DNA of 64,000 bases from Pseudomonas sp. FP2335. GTDB taxonomy: Bacteria > Pseudomonadota > Gammaproteobacteria > Pseudomonadales > Pseudomonadaceae. Numbering within the stretch: the first letter of the stretch is position 1; each line of letters starts with the position of its first letter. The position numbers and the translations under genes were made by a program. The notes under the pieces are model-generated. The model saw only the letters and a program-made list of their open reading frames with translations. It was not told the DNA's origin and ran no database searches. Shown piece after piece: positions 24,344-33,870 of this stretch. Location: positions 2,501,501-2,565,500 of the forward strand of contig NZ_CP117437.1 of NCBI RefSeq assembly GCF_030687535.1, read 5' to 3'.

Positions 24344-26169
24344 TGGGCTTTCTCCGAAGCTTTCAGCCACCACGCGCTCAAGCCCAGGCTGTAGGGCGGC
24401 GTGGTGACAAAGGCGAACCGGTTGCGGTACGCCAGGCGATGATAGTTGAGATACCAGTTGGGAATGCTGTAGTGCTGCCACAGCAGCACCCGGTCCAGGG
24501 CGCGGCCGGCGGCCAGTTGCGCGTCGCGGGTCTGCGCGGCCAGCAGTTGTTCCAGCAGGTGATCGACAATCGGGTTGGCGATGCCTGCGTAGTTCTTGCT
24601 GCCCTTGATCGTGGCCTGGCTGGAGTGGAAGTACTGCCACTGCTCAAGGCCCGGGCTCAAGGTCTGGTTGAGGGTGATCAGGATCATGTCGTAGTCGAAT
24701 TGATCCAGGCGCTGCTTGTACTGGGCGCGATCGACGGTGCGCAGGCGCGCGTCGATGCCGATGCTGATCAGGTTCTCGACATAGGGTTGCAGGATGCGTT
24801 CCAGGTTCGGGTTGACCAGCAGGATCTCGAAGCGCAGCGGTTGCCCGTCCGCGTTGAGCAGGCGTTGGCCGGACAGCTTCCAGCCAGCCTCGCCGAGCAG
24901 GGCCAGGGCGTGGCGCATGGTGTCGCGGGGGATGCCGCGCCCGTCGGTCTGCGGCAGGCTGAACGGCTGGGTGAAGAGGTCAAGCGGCAACTGGTCGCGG
25001 TAGGGCGAGAGCAGCAGCCATTCATGCCCGATCGGTACACCCGTCGCCGAGAATTCGCTGTTGGGGTAGTAGCTCAGGGTGCGCTTGTAGGCGCTGCTGA
25101 ACAGCGTGCGGTTGGTCCATTCAAAGTCGAACATCAGGCCAAGGGCTTCGCGGACCTTGGCCTGGCTGAAGGTCGGGCGCCGCGTGTTCATGAACAGGCC
25201 CTGGCTCTGGGTCGGGATCTGGTGGGCGATCTGCGCCTTGATCACCTCGCCACGGTTGACCGCCGGGAAGTTGTAGCCGGTCGCCCAGTTCTTGGCCTGG
25301 TGCTCGATATAGATGTCGAATTCGCCGGCCTTGAAGGCTTCGAAGGCCACATCGCTATCGCGGTAGAACTCGACTTCGACCTTGTCGTAGTTATACAAGC
25401 CCTGGTTGACCGGCAGGGCCTTGCCCCAATAATCCTTGACCCGTTCGAACACCAATTGCCGGCCCGGGGTGACTTTGGTCACGCGGTATGGCCCGCTGCC
25501 CAGCGGTGGCTCGAAGGTGGTGGCCTTGAAATCGCGGTCTTTCCAGTAATGCTGGGGCAGTACGGGTAACTCGCCCAGGCGCAGGATCAGCAGCGGATTG
25601 CCGGCGCGCTTGAACACGAAACGGATGCGATGGCGGTTGAGGATGTCGACCCGCGCCACCTCTTGCAGGTTGGTGCGGTATTGCGGATGGCCTTCGGTCA
25701 ACAGAGTGCGATAGGAGAATGCCACGTCATAGGCGGTAATCGGGTGGCCATCGTGGAAGCGTGCTTCCGGGCGCAGGTTGAACACCACCCAACTGCGGTC
25801 TTCGCTGTATTCCACCGATTGGGCAATCAGCCCATAGCTGGAGGTGGGCTCATCGCCGGAGGGCGCGTATTGGCCGGTGCCGACCATCAACGGTTCGTTC
25901 AGCTCATTGACGCCGTATTGCAGGAAGTTGGGCGTTGAAACCGGGCTGGAACCCTTGAACGTGTAGGGGTTGAGCGTATCGAAGGTGCCAAAGGCCATGA
26001 CCCGCAAGGTTCCGCCTTTCGGCGCTGCGGGGTTTACCCAATCGAAGTGGGTGAATTTGGCCGGGTATTTGAGTACGCCGAACTGCGTGTAACCGTGGCT
26101 CTCGGTAATCGTCGCGTTCGCGGCAAAGCTCAAGGCCAGACTTATTAGTAGAAGGAGGGGACGCTTCAA
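24340..26169 (-). CDS. nppA1: ABC transporter substrate-binding protein 1 (YejA-like)
   Basis: A 609-residue periplasmic binding protein of the SBP_bac_5 family and first gene of the npp operon. It starts at a TTG (26169; MKRPLLLLISLALSFAANA), with a signal peptide directly after it and no in-frame ATG or GTG upstream. Features are KGGTLRVMAFGTFDTLNPYTF, FNLRPEARFHDGHPITAYDVAFSY and PPLGSGPYRV. Its stop overlaps the start of nppA2. The weak start codon and weak ribosome site may lower its yield relative to nppA2. An upstream REP pair separates it from mltD. Ligand identity is inference. Confidence 0.85.
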   Translation of the reverse strand: MKRPLLLLISLALSFAANATITESHGYTQFGVLKYPAKFTHFDWVNPAAPKGGTLRVMAFGTFDTLNPYTFKGSSPVSTPNFLQYGVNELNEPLMVGTGQYAPSGDEPTSSYGLIAQSVEYSEDRSWVVFNLRPEARFHDGHPITAYDVAFSYRTLLTEGHPQYRTNLQEVARVDILNRHRIRFVFKRAGNPLLILRLGELPVLPQHYWKDRDFKATTFEPPLGSGPYRVTKVTPGRQLVFERVKDYWGKALPVNQGLYNYDKVEVEFYRDSDVAFEAFKAGEFDIYIEHQAKNWATGYNFPAVNRGEVIKAQIAHQIPTQSQGLFMNTRRPTFSQAKVREALGLMFDFEWTNRTLFSSAYKRTLSYYPNSEFSATGVPIGHEWLLLSPYRDQLPLDLFTQPFSLPQTDGRGIPRDTMRHALALLGEAGWKLSGQRLLNADGQPLRFEILLVNPNLERILQPYVENLISIGIDARLRTVDRAQYKQRLDQFDYDMILITLNQTLSPGLEQWQYFHSSQATIKGSKNYAGIANPIVDHLLEQLLAAQTRDAQLAAGRALDRVLLWQHYSIPNWYLNYHRLAYRNRFAFVTTPPYSLGLSAWWLKASEKAQ

Positions 26170-26287
26170 ATCAGGGATCCGATCCAGGCAGCTTGGGCTT
26201 TATGATCGGTACAGTAACAGCTTGTTCCGGTTGGAAAAAGGTTGTTGGTAGGGCGAGCCGAGGGCTTGATCTATGTGAAAAGCATAT

Positions 26288-26373
26288 GTGAGAGCTGGCT
26301 TGCCTGCGATGGCATCGGCACGGCACATCTGAAGCACCGAGGTGATGCCATCGCAGGCAAGCCAGCTCCTACA
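26288..26373. repeat. REPIN-like inverted repeat, degenerate type
   Basis: Arms 26288-26316 (GTGAGAGCTGGCTTGCCTGC core) and 26344-26373 (GCAGGCAAGCCAGCTCC core) are nearly perfect complements. The core differs from the GAGCGGGCTTGCC type seen at 18.7 kb, so it is a second REP subfamily. It sits in the gap between nppA1 and mltD. Confidence 0.8.
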
Positions 26374-26405
26374 CAAGCCAGCGTCCATATAGTCAGTAGG
26401 CGGGC

Positions 26406-27821
26406 TTAGCGTGGGCCTGAAACCACCAGCATCTGCCCCGGCTTCAACGCCTGGCCAGTGCGCGGGTTCCAACGCTTGAGATGTTGCATCTCGACGTTGA
26501 ATCGCTTGGCGACGATGTACAGCGAATCGCCTTTCTTGACCTTGTATTGCACCGGTTTCTTGCCGTCGGCCTTGGCCACCAGCTTGCGGGTGTCCTGCAT
26601 CACCAGGGTCTGGCCGACCTTGAGCTGCTGGCCATTGAGCTTGTTCCAGCGCTGCAGGTCATGCACGTCGACCTTGTTCGCCTTCGCGATCAGCGTCAGG
26701 TTGTCGCCACTGCGTACTTTGTAGCTGCGGGTACGGCCAGCAACGCGCGCGGTCTCGACTTCGTCGAACACCTGCTTTTTCGGCCGCATCGCCAGCAACT
26801 CTTCTGGCTTCATCGTCGAAAGGGTGCTGGTGAGCAACTGCGCCTTGGAACTCGGCACCAGCAAATGCTGCGGGCCATCCAGGGTGGTGCGTTGTTTCAG
26901 TGCGGGGTTGAGCTGGAACAGTTCGTCTTCGTCGATCTCGGCCAGCGCCGCGACCCGGGACAGGTCCATGCTCTGCTTGACTTCAACCACTTCGAAGTAC
27001 GGCTGGTTGGCAATCGGGTTCAGGTTCACGCCGTAGGCTTCGGGCGCCAGCACCACTTGGGAGAGTGCCAGGAACTTGGGCACGTAGTCCTTGGTTTCCT
27101 GGGGCAGCGGCAGGTTCCAGTAGTCGGTCGGCAGGCCAAGCTTCTCGTTACGCTCGATGGCCCGGCTCACCGTGCCTTCGCCAGCGTTATAGGCGGCGAG
27201 TGCCAGCAGCCAGTCGCCGTTGAACATATCGTGCAGACGGGTCAGATAGTCCAGGGCGGCAGTGGTGGAGGCGGTGATGTCACGGCGGCCGTCGTAGGCG
27301 CGGGTCTGGCGCAGGTTGAAGTAGCGCCCGGTGGAGGGGATGAACTGCCACAAGCCGACCGCATCGCTGCGCGAATAGGCCATTGGGTTGTAGGCACTTT
27401 CGATCACTGGCAGCAGCGCCAGCTCCAGGGGCATGTTGCGTTCTTCAAGACGTTCGACGATGTAATGAATGTAGAGGCTGCCGCGTTCCCCGGCGCTCTC
27501 CAGGAAGGATGGGTTACTGGCGAACCATAGGCGCTGTTGCTCGATGCGCGGGTTGACGCCTACGCCGTCCTGCAGTTGGAAGCCTCGTCGCATACGCTCC
27601 CAAACATCCTGGGGCACTTCGGGAGCCGGCTTTTCCGAAAGCCAGATGACGGGTTTCTGTTTGATCTTGGCGCTAAGATTTGGCTTGGGTTGCACGGTGG
27701 ATTGTGCGGTGAAATTGCTTGATTGGCAGCCCGCCAGCGTGGCGGACACAGCCACCGCCACAGCTTGAGCCAGGCGGGTCAATGCGTCTGAATGGTTGGA
27801 TTTACGAATAGATGACGACAT
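26406..27821 (-). CDS. mltD: Membrane-bound lytic murein transglycosylase D
   Basis: A 471-residue lipoprotein that cleaves peptidoglycan to 1,6-anhydromuropeptides. The start at 27821 gives MSSSIRKSNH and a lipobox LAGC at about residue 30. The SLT domain (about 110-240) carries the catalytic Glu in LLPVIESAYNP and the conserved AVGLWQFIPSTGRYF and ALAAYNAGEGTV. Two LysM domains (about 370-415 YKVRSGDNLTLIAKANKVDV; 425-471 YKVKKGDSLYIVAKRFNV) bind the glycan. The gene order mltD-gloB-methyltransferase-rnhA-dnaQ is standard in Pseudomonas. Confidence 0.95.
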   Translation of the reverse strand: MSSSIRKSNHSDALTRLAQAVAVAVSATLAGCQSSNFTAQSTVQPKPNLSAKIKQKPVIWLSEKPAPEVPQDVWERMRRGFQLQDGVGVNPRIEQQRLWFASNPSFLESAGERGSLYIHYIVERLEERNMPLELALLPVIESAYNPMAYSRSDAVGLWQFIPSTGRYFNLRQTRAYDGRRDITASTTAALDYLTRLHDMFNGDWLLALAAYNAGEGTVSRAIERNEKLGLPTDYWNLPLPQETKDYVPKFLALSQVVLAPEAYGVNLNPIANQPYFEVVEVKQSMDLSRVAALAEIDEDELFQLNPALKQRTTLDGPQHLLVPSSKAQLLTSTLSTMKPEELLAMRPKKQVFDEVETARVAGRTRSYKVRSGDNLTLIAKANKVDVHDLQRWNKLNGQQLKVGQTLVMQDTRKLVAKADGKKPVQYKVKKGDSLYIVAKRFNVEMQHLKRWNPRTGQALKPGQMLVVSGPR

Positions 27822-27919
27822 TGGCTGGAAGTAAGTTCCGGGCAAAAATGTCGGGCGATTCTAGAAACCCGTTTGGTTCCGGTCAACCATTCAGAAATTA
27901 CGTATCAGATTGCGTTGGC

Positions 27920-28687
27920 TTAGAACTTATCTTTCCAAGCCCTCAAGCTAGCAAACACCTCGGCCCCAGAGCGGTTGTCACGCCCGTTCCGTTCGTCTGC
28001 TTTTTGTTTAACGGATGTTTCAGCGGTGCGCAAAAAAGGATTGGTGCGTTTTTCCAGCGCCAGGTTGGAAGGCAGCGTGATCTCGCCACGAGCGCGCAGT
28101 TGGCGAACGTTTTCCACCCGTTCGGCGATGTCCGCGTTGTGCGGTTCCACCGCTTGGGCAAACTTGAGGTTGCTTTGGGTGTATTCGTGGGTGCAGTACA
28201 CCAATGTATCGGCGGGCAGGGCGGCCAGGCGTTCCAGAGAACTGTGCATTTGCTCCGGCGTGCCTTCGAACAGGCGCCCGCAGCCGGCGGCGAACAGGGT
28301 GTCGCCACAGAACAGTACGCCTTGGTGATAAAAGGCGATATGGCCGAGGGTGTGGCCGGGCACTGCATAAACGTCGAAGTCCCAACCCAGCGCCGTGATG
28401 CGGTCGTTATCGTGGAGGGCCACATCCCGCGCCGGGATATTTTCGTTGGCCGGGCCGTAGACCTTGGCCCCTGTAACACTTTTCAGTTGCTCGACACCAC
28501 CGACATGATCATGGTGATGGTGGGTGATCAGGATGTCGCTGAGCTCCCAGCCGGGGTTACGTTCGAGCCAGTCGAGCACGGGCGCGGCATCGCCGGGATC
28601 GACCACGGCGCAGCGTCGGGTCCGAGAGTCTTGTAACAACCAGATGTAGTTATCGGTGAAGGCGGGCAGGGCACTGATCTGTATCAT
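27920..28687 (-). CDS. gloB: Hydroxyacylglutathione hydrolase (glyoxalase II)
   Basis: A 255-residue metallo-beta-lactamase-fold thioesterase that converts S-lactoylglutathione to lactate and glutathione, the second step of methylglyoxal detoxification. The start at 28687 ([18 protein letters not shown]) is the family's. The binuclear metal motif THHHHDH is near residue 51, with [10 protein letters not shown] and [13 protein letters not shown] downstream, and a C-terminal substrate-binding region ([12 protein letters not shown]). It is divergent from the methyltransferase gene with 65 bases between. Confidence 0.95.
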   Translation of the reverse strand: MIQISALPAFTDNYIWLLQDSRTRRCAVVDPGDAAPVLDWLERNPGWELSDILITHHHHDHVGGVEQLKSVTGAKVYGPANENIPARDVALHDNDRITALGWDFDVYAVPGHTLGHIAFYHQGVLFCGDTLFAAGCGRLFEGTPEQMHSSLERLAALPADTLVYCTHEYTQSNLKFAQAVEPHNADIAERVENVRQLRARGEITLPSNLALEKRTNPFLRTAETSVKQKADERNGRDNRSGAEVFASLRAWKDKF

Positions 28688-28752
28688 TCTTCGATTCGCC
28701 AAGCTGAACACATTGGTGCATCTTAGAACGTCTAGGCGAGTTGGAGAATGCA

Positions 28753-29511
28753 ATGACTGATAAAGCGTTCGCCCAGGCCGATCCTGAGTGGCTGGCACTG
28801 ATCAGCGCGGCCCGCGAATGGCTGTCCGGGCCGATCGGGCAATTTTTGCTGGATGAAGAACGGCGCATGCTCGAAGACGAGTTGGGCCGGTTCTTTGGTG
28901 GCTACCTGGTGCATTACGGCCCGTCGGCCGAGACTCCGCCCTCGGCGCCGCAGGTGCAACGCAATGTACGCCTGGGCGCGCCGCTGCCGGGGGTGGAGAT
29001 TGTCTGCGAGGAGCAGGCCTGGCCGCTGAGCGAGCATGCCGCCGATGTGGTGGTGTTGCAGCATGGCCTGGATTTCTGCCTGTCGCCCCACGGCCTGTTG
29101 CGTGAAGCGGCGAGCAGCGTGCGCCCGGGTGGGCATTTGTTGATTGTCGGCATCAATCCCTGGAGCAGTTGGGGGTTGCGCCATGTGTTCGCCCACGATG
29201 GGCTGCGCCAGGCGCGCTGTATCTCGCCCCAACGGGTGGGCGACTGGCTGAACCTGCTGGGCTTCGCGCTGGAGAAACGCCGCTTCGGGTGCTATCGTCC
29301 GCCGCTTGCCTCGACCAAGTGGCAGGCTCGCCTGGCCGGCTGGGAACGCCGTGCGGGTACCTGGCAACTGTCGGGTGGCGGCTTCTATTTATTGGTCGCG
29401 CGCAAGATCGCGGTGGGCCTGCGGCCGGTGCGCCAAGTGCGACGCGAGCCCATGGGCAAGCTGGTGCCGATGCCGATGGCCAAGGTCAACCGCAAGCAGA
29501 GCGAACCGTAA
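28753..29511 (+). CDS. SAM-dependent methyltransferase (YafS-like)
   Basis: A 252-residue class I methyltransferase-like protein from the ATG at 28753 (a TTG at 28741 is in frame but overlaps the ribosome site). The Rossmann segment is divergent: [47 protein letters not shown] (about 95-145) matches motifs IV-VI. Conserved synteny with gloB and rnhA is seen across gamma-proteobacteria. The substrate is not known. It ends 29 bases before rnhA and is likely co-transcribed with it. Confidence 0.85.
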   Translation: MTDKAFAQADPEWLALISAAREWLSGPIGQFLLDEERRMLEDELGRFFGGYLVHYGPSAETPPSAPQVQRNVRLGAPLPGVEIVCEEQAWPLSEHAADVVVLQHGLDFCLSPHGLLREAASSVRPGGHLLIVGINPWSSWGLRHVFAHDGLRQARCISPQRVGDWLNLLGFALEKRRFGCYRPPLASTKWQARLAGWERRAGTWQLSGGGFYLLVARKIAVGLRPVRQVRREPMGKLVPMPMAKVNRKQSEP

Positions 29512-29540
29512 ACCTTTTTTGATTTCAGACCGAGCAACCG

Positions 29541-29993
29541 ATGACCGATAGCGTAGAACTCTTCACCGATGGCGCCTGCAAAGGCAACCCGGGCCCTGGC
29601 GGCTGGGGCGCGTTGCTGGTGTGCAAAGGCGTGGAGAAGGAACTGTGGGGCGGTGAACCGAACACCACCAACAACCGCATGGAGCTGATGGGTGCCATCC
29701 GTGGCCTGGAGGAGCTCAAGCGCCGTTGCAACGTGCTGCTGGTGACCGACTCGCAATACGTGATGAAAGGCATCAACGAGTGGATGGTCAACTGGAAAAA
29801 ACGCGGTTGGAAGACCGCCGCCAAGGAACCGGTAAAAAATGCCGACTTGTGGCAGTTGCTCGACGAGCAATGCAATCGCCATGACATTACCTGGAAATGG
29901 GTGCGCGGCCACATCGGTCACCCCGGCAACGAACGCGCCGACCAACTGGCCAACCGGGGTGTGGACGAAGTGCGGGGCTACAAGCAGGGCTGA
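29541..29993 (+). CDS. rnhA: Ribonuclease HI
   Basis: A 150-residue enzyme that cleaves the RNA strand of RNA-DNA hybrids. All four catalytic acidic residues are in place: the first Asp in [17 protein letters not shown], Glu in RMELMGA, Asp in VTDSQYV, and the last Asp in [10 protein letters not shown]. The handle region with [16 protein letters not shown] supplies the basic substrate-binding protrusion. It lies 64 bases before dnaQ on the same strand, the classic rnhA-dnaQ arrangement. Confidence 0.97.
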   Translation: MTDSVELFTDGACKGNPGPGGWGALLVCKGVEKELWGGEPNTTNNRMELMGAIRGLEELKRRCNVLLVTDSQYVMKGINEWMVNWKKRGWKTAAKEPVKNADLWQLLDEQCNRHDITWKWVRGHIGHPGNERADQLANRGVDEVRGYKQG

Positions 29994-30057
29994 TGCCGGC
30001 TCACGTGTTAACATCGTGCCCTTTGACACACACCACACCGTTGAGAGCTGAACCCTG

Positions 30058-30804
30058 ATGGCCATCCGATCTGTTGTACTCGATACCGAAACCACCGGCA
30101 TGCCGGTGACCGACGGCCACCGGATCATTGAAATCGGCTGTGTCGAACTCATGGGTCGACGCCTCACCGGTCGTCATTTCCACGTCTACCTGCAACCGGA
30201 CCGTGACAGTGACGAAGGCGCGATTGGCGTCCACGGCATCACCGACGAATTCCTCAAAGGCAAACCGCGCTTTGCCGAAGTGGCCGATGAGTTCTTCGAA
30301 TTCATCAACGGCGCCCAGCTGATCATCCATAACGCGGCGTTCGACGTAGGCTTCATCAACAACGAATTCGCCCTCATGGGCCAGACGGATCGTGCGGATA
30401 TTTCCAAGCACTGCTCGATCCTCGACACCCTGATGATGGCCCGTGAGCGGCACCCGGGCCAGCGCAACAGCCTCGATGCATTGTGCAAGCGTTATGGCGT
30501 CGACAACTCCGGCCGTGAACTCCACGGCGCCTTGCTCGACTCCGAGATTCTTGCCGACGTCTACCTGACCATGACCGGCGGGCAGACCAGCCTGTCCCTG
30601 GCCGGTAACGCGTCCGATGGCAGTGGTTCGGCGGAAGGTTCGGGCAACCGCCCTTCGGAAATCCGCCGCCTGCCGGCGGATCGCAAACCGACCACCATCA
30701 TCCGCGCCAGCGAGCAGGATCTGGCCGAGCATGCCGCACGGTTGGAAGCTATTGCCAAGTCGGCGGGTGCGCCGGCGTTGTGGACCCAACTGAGCGAACA
30801 GTAA
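30058..30804 (+). CDS. dnaQ: DNA polymerase III epsilon subunit (proofreading exonuclease)
   Basis: A 248-residue 3'-5' exonuclease of the replicative polymerase core. Exo I is VLDTETTGMP (D and E near 8-10), Exo II is HNAAFDVGFINNEF, and Exo III is the H/D of HGALLDSEILADVYL near 160-170. The C-terminal segment beyond 190 (EIRRLPADRKPTTIIRAS) is the part that contacts the polymerase alpha subunit in this family. Downstream comes a REP-rich gap and then ldcA. Confidence 0.96.
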   Translation: MAIRSVVLDTETTGMPVTDGHRIIEIGCVELMGRRLTGRHFHVYLQPDRDSDEGAIGVHGITDEFLKGKPRFAEVADEFFEFINGAQLIIHNAAFDVGFINNEFALMGQTDRADISKHCSILDTLMMARERHPGQRNSLDALCKRYGVDNSGRELHGALLDSEILADVYLTMTGGQTSLSLAGNASDGSGSAEGSGNRPSEIRRLPADRKPTTIIRASEQDLAEHAARLEAIAKSAGAPALWTQLSEQ

Positions 30805-30829
30805 TCCCAGGCGGAATGCCATCCAACAT

Positions 30830-30932
30830 GTGGGAGCTGGCTTGTGTGGGAGCGGGCTTGCTCGCGAATGCGGTGGATCAGTTACAGGGTTGTTAACTGA
30901 CACACCGCATTCGCGAGCAAGCCCGCTCCCAC
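30830..30932. repeat. REPIN nested in a truncated REP
   Basis: A complete REP pair (30846-30870 with GTGGGAGCGGGCTTGCTCGC; 30904-30932 with GCGAGCAAGCCCGCTCCCAC) follows directly after a truncated unit TGTGGGAGCTGGCTTG at 30830-30845. This looks like a REPIN that inserted into, or next to, an older REP of the GAGCTGGC subfamily. It lies between dnaQ and ldcA. Confidence 0.85.
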
Positions 30933-31024
30933 ATTTGATCTATATCGGCTTCGAAATCTTCATTCGCTACATCCGCTCCCAGCTTCTACCCTTGAGTGCA
31001 TAGCCCTCAGGACTACAAGCACTC

Positions 31025-33280
31025 ATGTACAAAGACCTGAAGTTCCCTGTCCTTATCGTGCACCGCGACATCAAGGCCGATACCGTTGCCGGTGACCGGG
31101 TCCGCGGCATTGCTCGGGAGTTGGAACAAGAAGGCTTCAGTATTTTCTCTGCAACGGATTACGCCGAAGGCCGGCTGGTGGCTTCTACCCATCATGGCCT
31201 GGCGTGCATGCTGATCGCCGCCGAAGGCGCCGGGGAAAACACTCACCTGCTGCAAAATATGGTCGAACTGATCCGCCTGGCACGGCTGCGTGCGCCCAAC
31301 CTACCGATCTTTGCCTTGGGCGAGCAAGTCACCCTGGAAAACGCTCCGGCCGATGCGATGAGCGAACTCAACCAGTTGCGCGGCATTCTCTACCTGTTTG
31401 AAGACACCGTACCGTTTCTGGCCCGCCAAGTGGCCCGCGCTGCCCGTGGCTACCTGGATGGCCTGTTGCCGCCATTCTTCAAGGCGCTGGTGCAGCACAC
31501 GGCCGACTCCAACTATTCCTGGCACACTCCCGGCCATGGCGGCGGCGTGGCTTATCGCAAGAGCCCGGTGGGGCAGGCGTTTCATCAGTTCTTCGGGGAA
31601 AACACGCTGCGCTCGGACTTGTCGGTCTCCGTCCCGGAGCTGGGCTCGCTGCTGGACCACACCGGCCCCCTGGCCGAAGCCGAAGCCCGCGCTGCGCGTA
31701 ACTTCGGCGCCGACCACACGTTCTTTGTGATCAACGGCACATCTACCGCGAACAAGATTGTCTGGCACTCCATGGTCGGCCGTGACGATCTGGTGCTGGT
31801 GGACCGCAACTGTCACAAGTCGGTGCTGCATTCGATCATCATGACCGGCGCGATCCCGCTGTACTTGTGTCCCGAGCGCAACGAACTGGGGATCATCGGC
31901 CCGATTCCCTTGAGTGAGTTCAGCCCGGAGTCGATCCGCGCGAAGATCGATGCCAGCCCGCTGACCCGTGGCCGTGCGCCGAAAGTGAAGATGGCAGTGG
32001 TTACCAACTCCACCTACGACGGCCTGTGTTACAACGCCGAACTGATCAAGCAGCAACTGGGCAACAGTGTCGAGGTGTTGCACTTTGACGAAGCCTGGTA
32101 TGCCTATGCGGCGTTCCACGAATTTTTCGCCGGGCGCTACGGCATGGGCACTTCGCGCACGCCGGGCAGCCCCCTGGTGTTCACCACCCATTCAACGCAC
32201 AAATTGCTGGCCGCATTCAGCCAGGCGTCGATGATCCATGTGCAGGACGGCGGTGCACGACAGCTGGACCGCGACCGTTTCAATGAAGCGTTCATGATGC
32301 ATATCTCCACTTCGCCGCAGTACAGCATCATCGCTTCGCTGGACGTGGCCTCGGCCATGATGGAAGGCCCGGCCGGGCGTTCGTTGCTGCAAGAGATGTT
32401 CGATGAGGCCCTGAGTTTTCGTCGCGCCCTGGCCAACCTGCGCCAGCATATCGCCGCCGAAGACTGGTGGTTTTCCATCTGGCAGCCGCCCTCCGTCGCG
32501 GGCATCGATCGGGTTGCAACCGCCGATTGGTTGTTGCATCCCGGGGATGATTGGCACGGCTTTGGCGATGTTGCCGAAGATTACGTCTTGCTTGACCCGA
32601 TCAAAGTCACGCTGGTGATGCCCGGCCTCAATGCCGGCGGCGCGTTGAGCGATTGCGGGATTCCCGCTGCAGTGGTCAGCAAATTCCTCTGGGAGCGTGG
32701 GCTGGTGGTGGAAAAGACCGGGTTGTATTCCTTCCTCGTGCTGTTTTCCATGGGCATCACCAAGGGCAAGTGGAGCACCTTGCTCACCGAGTTGCTCGAA
32801 TTCAAGCGCAGCTACGACGCCAATATCAGCCTGGCCAGTTGCCTGCCATCGGTTTATGCCCAAGGTACGGCGCGCTACCAAGGGCTGGGATTGCGCGACC
32901 TGTGCAACCAATTGCACAACTGCTATCGCAGCAACGCCACCGCCAAACACCTCAAGCGCATGTACACCGTGTTGCCGGAAATTGCGATGAAACCGGCCGA
33001 CGCATACGACCAATTGGTTAGAGGTGAAGTGGAAGCGGTATCCATTGACGCCTTGCCAGGACGCATTGCAGCGGTAATGCTGGTGCCTTACCCGCCGGGC
33101 ATCCCGCTGATCATGCCGGGGGAGCGCTTTACCGAGTCGACGCGGTCGATCATCGACTACCTGGCGTTTGCTCGCACGTTCGATAGCAGCTTCCCTGGTT
33201 TTGTCGCGGATGTTCACGGGTTGCAACACGAAGACGACGGCAGTGGTCGTTGTTACACCGTCGATTGCATCAAGGGTTAA
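31025..33280 (+). CDS. ldcA: Lysine (arginine/ornithine-family) decarboxylase
   Basis: A 751-residue PLP-dependent decarboxylase of the inducible fold-type I group. The N-terminal response-regulator-like wing (about 1-130) precedes the large PLP domain (about 150-560). The Schiff-base lysine is in THSTHKLLAAFSQ, with HTPGHGGG, FVINGTSTANK and HFDEAWYAY as conserved pocket motifs. The C-terminal domain ends with the decarboxylase-type YPPGIPLIMPGE. Length and sequence match Pseudomonas LdcA, which makes cadaverine from lysine. It is followed by a GNAT gene within three bases. Confidence 0.9.
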   Translation: MYKDLKFPVLIVHRDIKADTVAGDRVRGIARELEQEGFSIFSATDYAEGRLVASTHHGLACMLIAAEGAGENTHLLQNMVELIRLARLRAPNLPIFALGEQVTLENAPADAMSELNQLRGILYLFEDTVPFLARQVARAARGYLDGLLPPFFKALVQHTADSNYSWHTPGHGGGVAYRKSPVGQAFHQFFGENTLRSDLSVSVPELGSLLDHTGPLAEAEARAARNFGADHTFFVINGTSTANKIVWHSMVGRDDLVLVDRNCHKSVLHSIIMTGAIPLYLCPERNELGIIGPIPLSEFSPESIRAKIDASPLTRGRAPKVKMAVVTNSTYDGLCYNAELIKQQLGNSVEVLHFDEAWYAYAAFHEFFAGRYGMGTSRTPGSPLVFTTHSTHKLLAAFSQASMIHVQDGGARQLDRDRFNEAFMMHISTSPQYSIIASLDVASAMMEGPAGRSLLQEMFDEALSFRRALANLRQHIAAEDWWFSIWQPPSVAGIDRVATADWLLHPGDDWHGFGDVAEDYVLLDPIKVTLVMPGLNAGGALSDCGIPAAVVSKFLWERGLVVEKTGLYSFLVLFSMGITKGKWSTLLTELLEFKRSYDANISLASCLPSVYAQGTARYQGLGLRDLCNQLHNCYRSNATAKHLKRMYTVLPEIAMKPADAYDQLVRGEVEAVSIDALPGRIAAVMLVPYPPGIPLIMPGERFTESTRSIIDYLAFARTFDSSFPGFVADVHGLQHEDDGSGRCYTVDCIKG

Positions 33281-33282
33281 GG

Positions 33283-33870
33283 ATGTTTATGCAAGCTGTA
33301 ATGAACCCGAAGTATCCAGGGCTCAGTGTGCGGGTCGCCGACGAAGGCTTCGATGCCTACGTGTGGGGCAATGACTTCAGCTTTGAGGTCAGCGGCTACA
33401 GCGTGCCCGAGATGGGCGCGCGGGTCGATCAATGGCGTGTGGAGCGTATCCTGCCGTACCGCAAGTGTTATGGCATCGATCCGGAGGAGTTCGCCAGTTT
33501 CCGCGATGCGCCCGACAGCGCGGTCTTCATGGCGTACCTCGACGACCGGGCGGTGGGGCATATCGTGGTCAGCACCAACTGGAATGGTTTTGCCCATGTC
33601 GATGAGCTGGCGGTGGCCTTGCCTGCGCGGCGCCACGGGGTGGCCAAGGCGTTGCTGGATGTGGCGCAGTTCTGGAGTCGCAAGAAAAACCTGCCGGGCA
33701 TGATGCTGGAAACCCAGAACAACAACCTCGGGGCTTGCCGCTTGTATGAGCGTTGCGGCTACGTAATGGGCGGGATCGACCACTTGCGCTATCGCGGCAT
33801 TGATCCGCAGACCCGTGAGGTGGCGATTTTCTGGTATCGGCTGTTCAAGACCGAAGTCGACAAACCTTAA
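33283..33870 (+). CDS. GNAT-family N-acetyltransferase
   Basis: A 195-residue acetyltransferase (start ATG 33283; ATG 33289 is better spaced from AAGG and gives MQAVMNPKYPGL). The GNAT core is in the C-terminal half: acceptor-site AHVDELAVALPARRHGVAKALLDVAQFWSRKK (motif A, R/Q-x-x-G-x-A) and QNNNLGACRLYERCGYVMGG (motif B). It resembles streptothricin-type acetyltransferases in length. It starts three bases after ldcA, so it may be co-expressed and could acetylate cadaverine or lysine; that is inference. Confidence 0.85.
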   Translation: MFMQAVMNPKYPGLSVRVADEGFDAYVWGNDFSFEVSGYSVPEMGARVDQWRVERILPYRKCYGIDPEEFASFRDAPDSAVFMAYLDDRAVGHIVVSTNWNGFAHVDELAVALPARRHGVAKALLDVAQFWSRKKNLPGMMLETQNNNLGACRLYERCGYVMGGIDHLRYRGIDPQTREVAIFWYRLFKTEVDKP

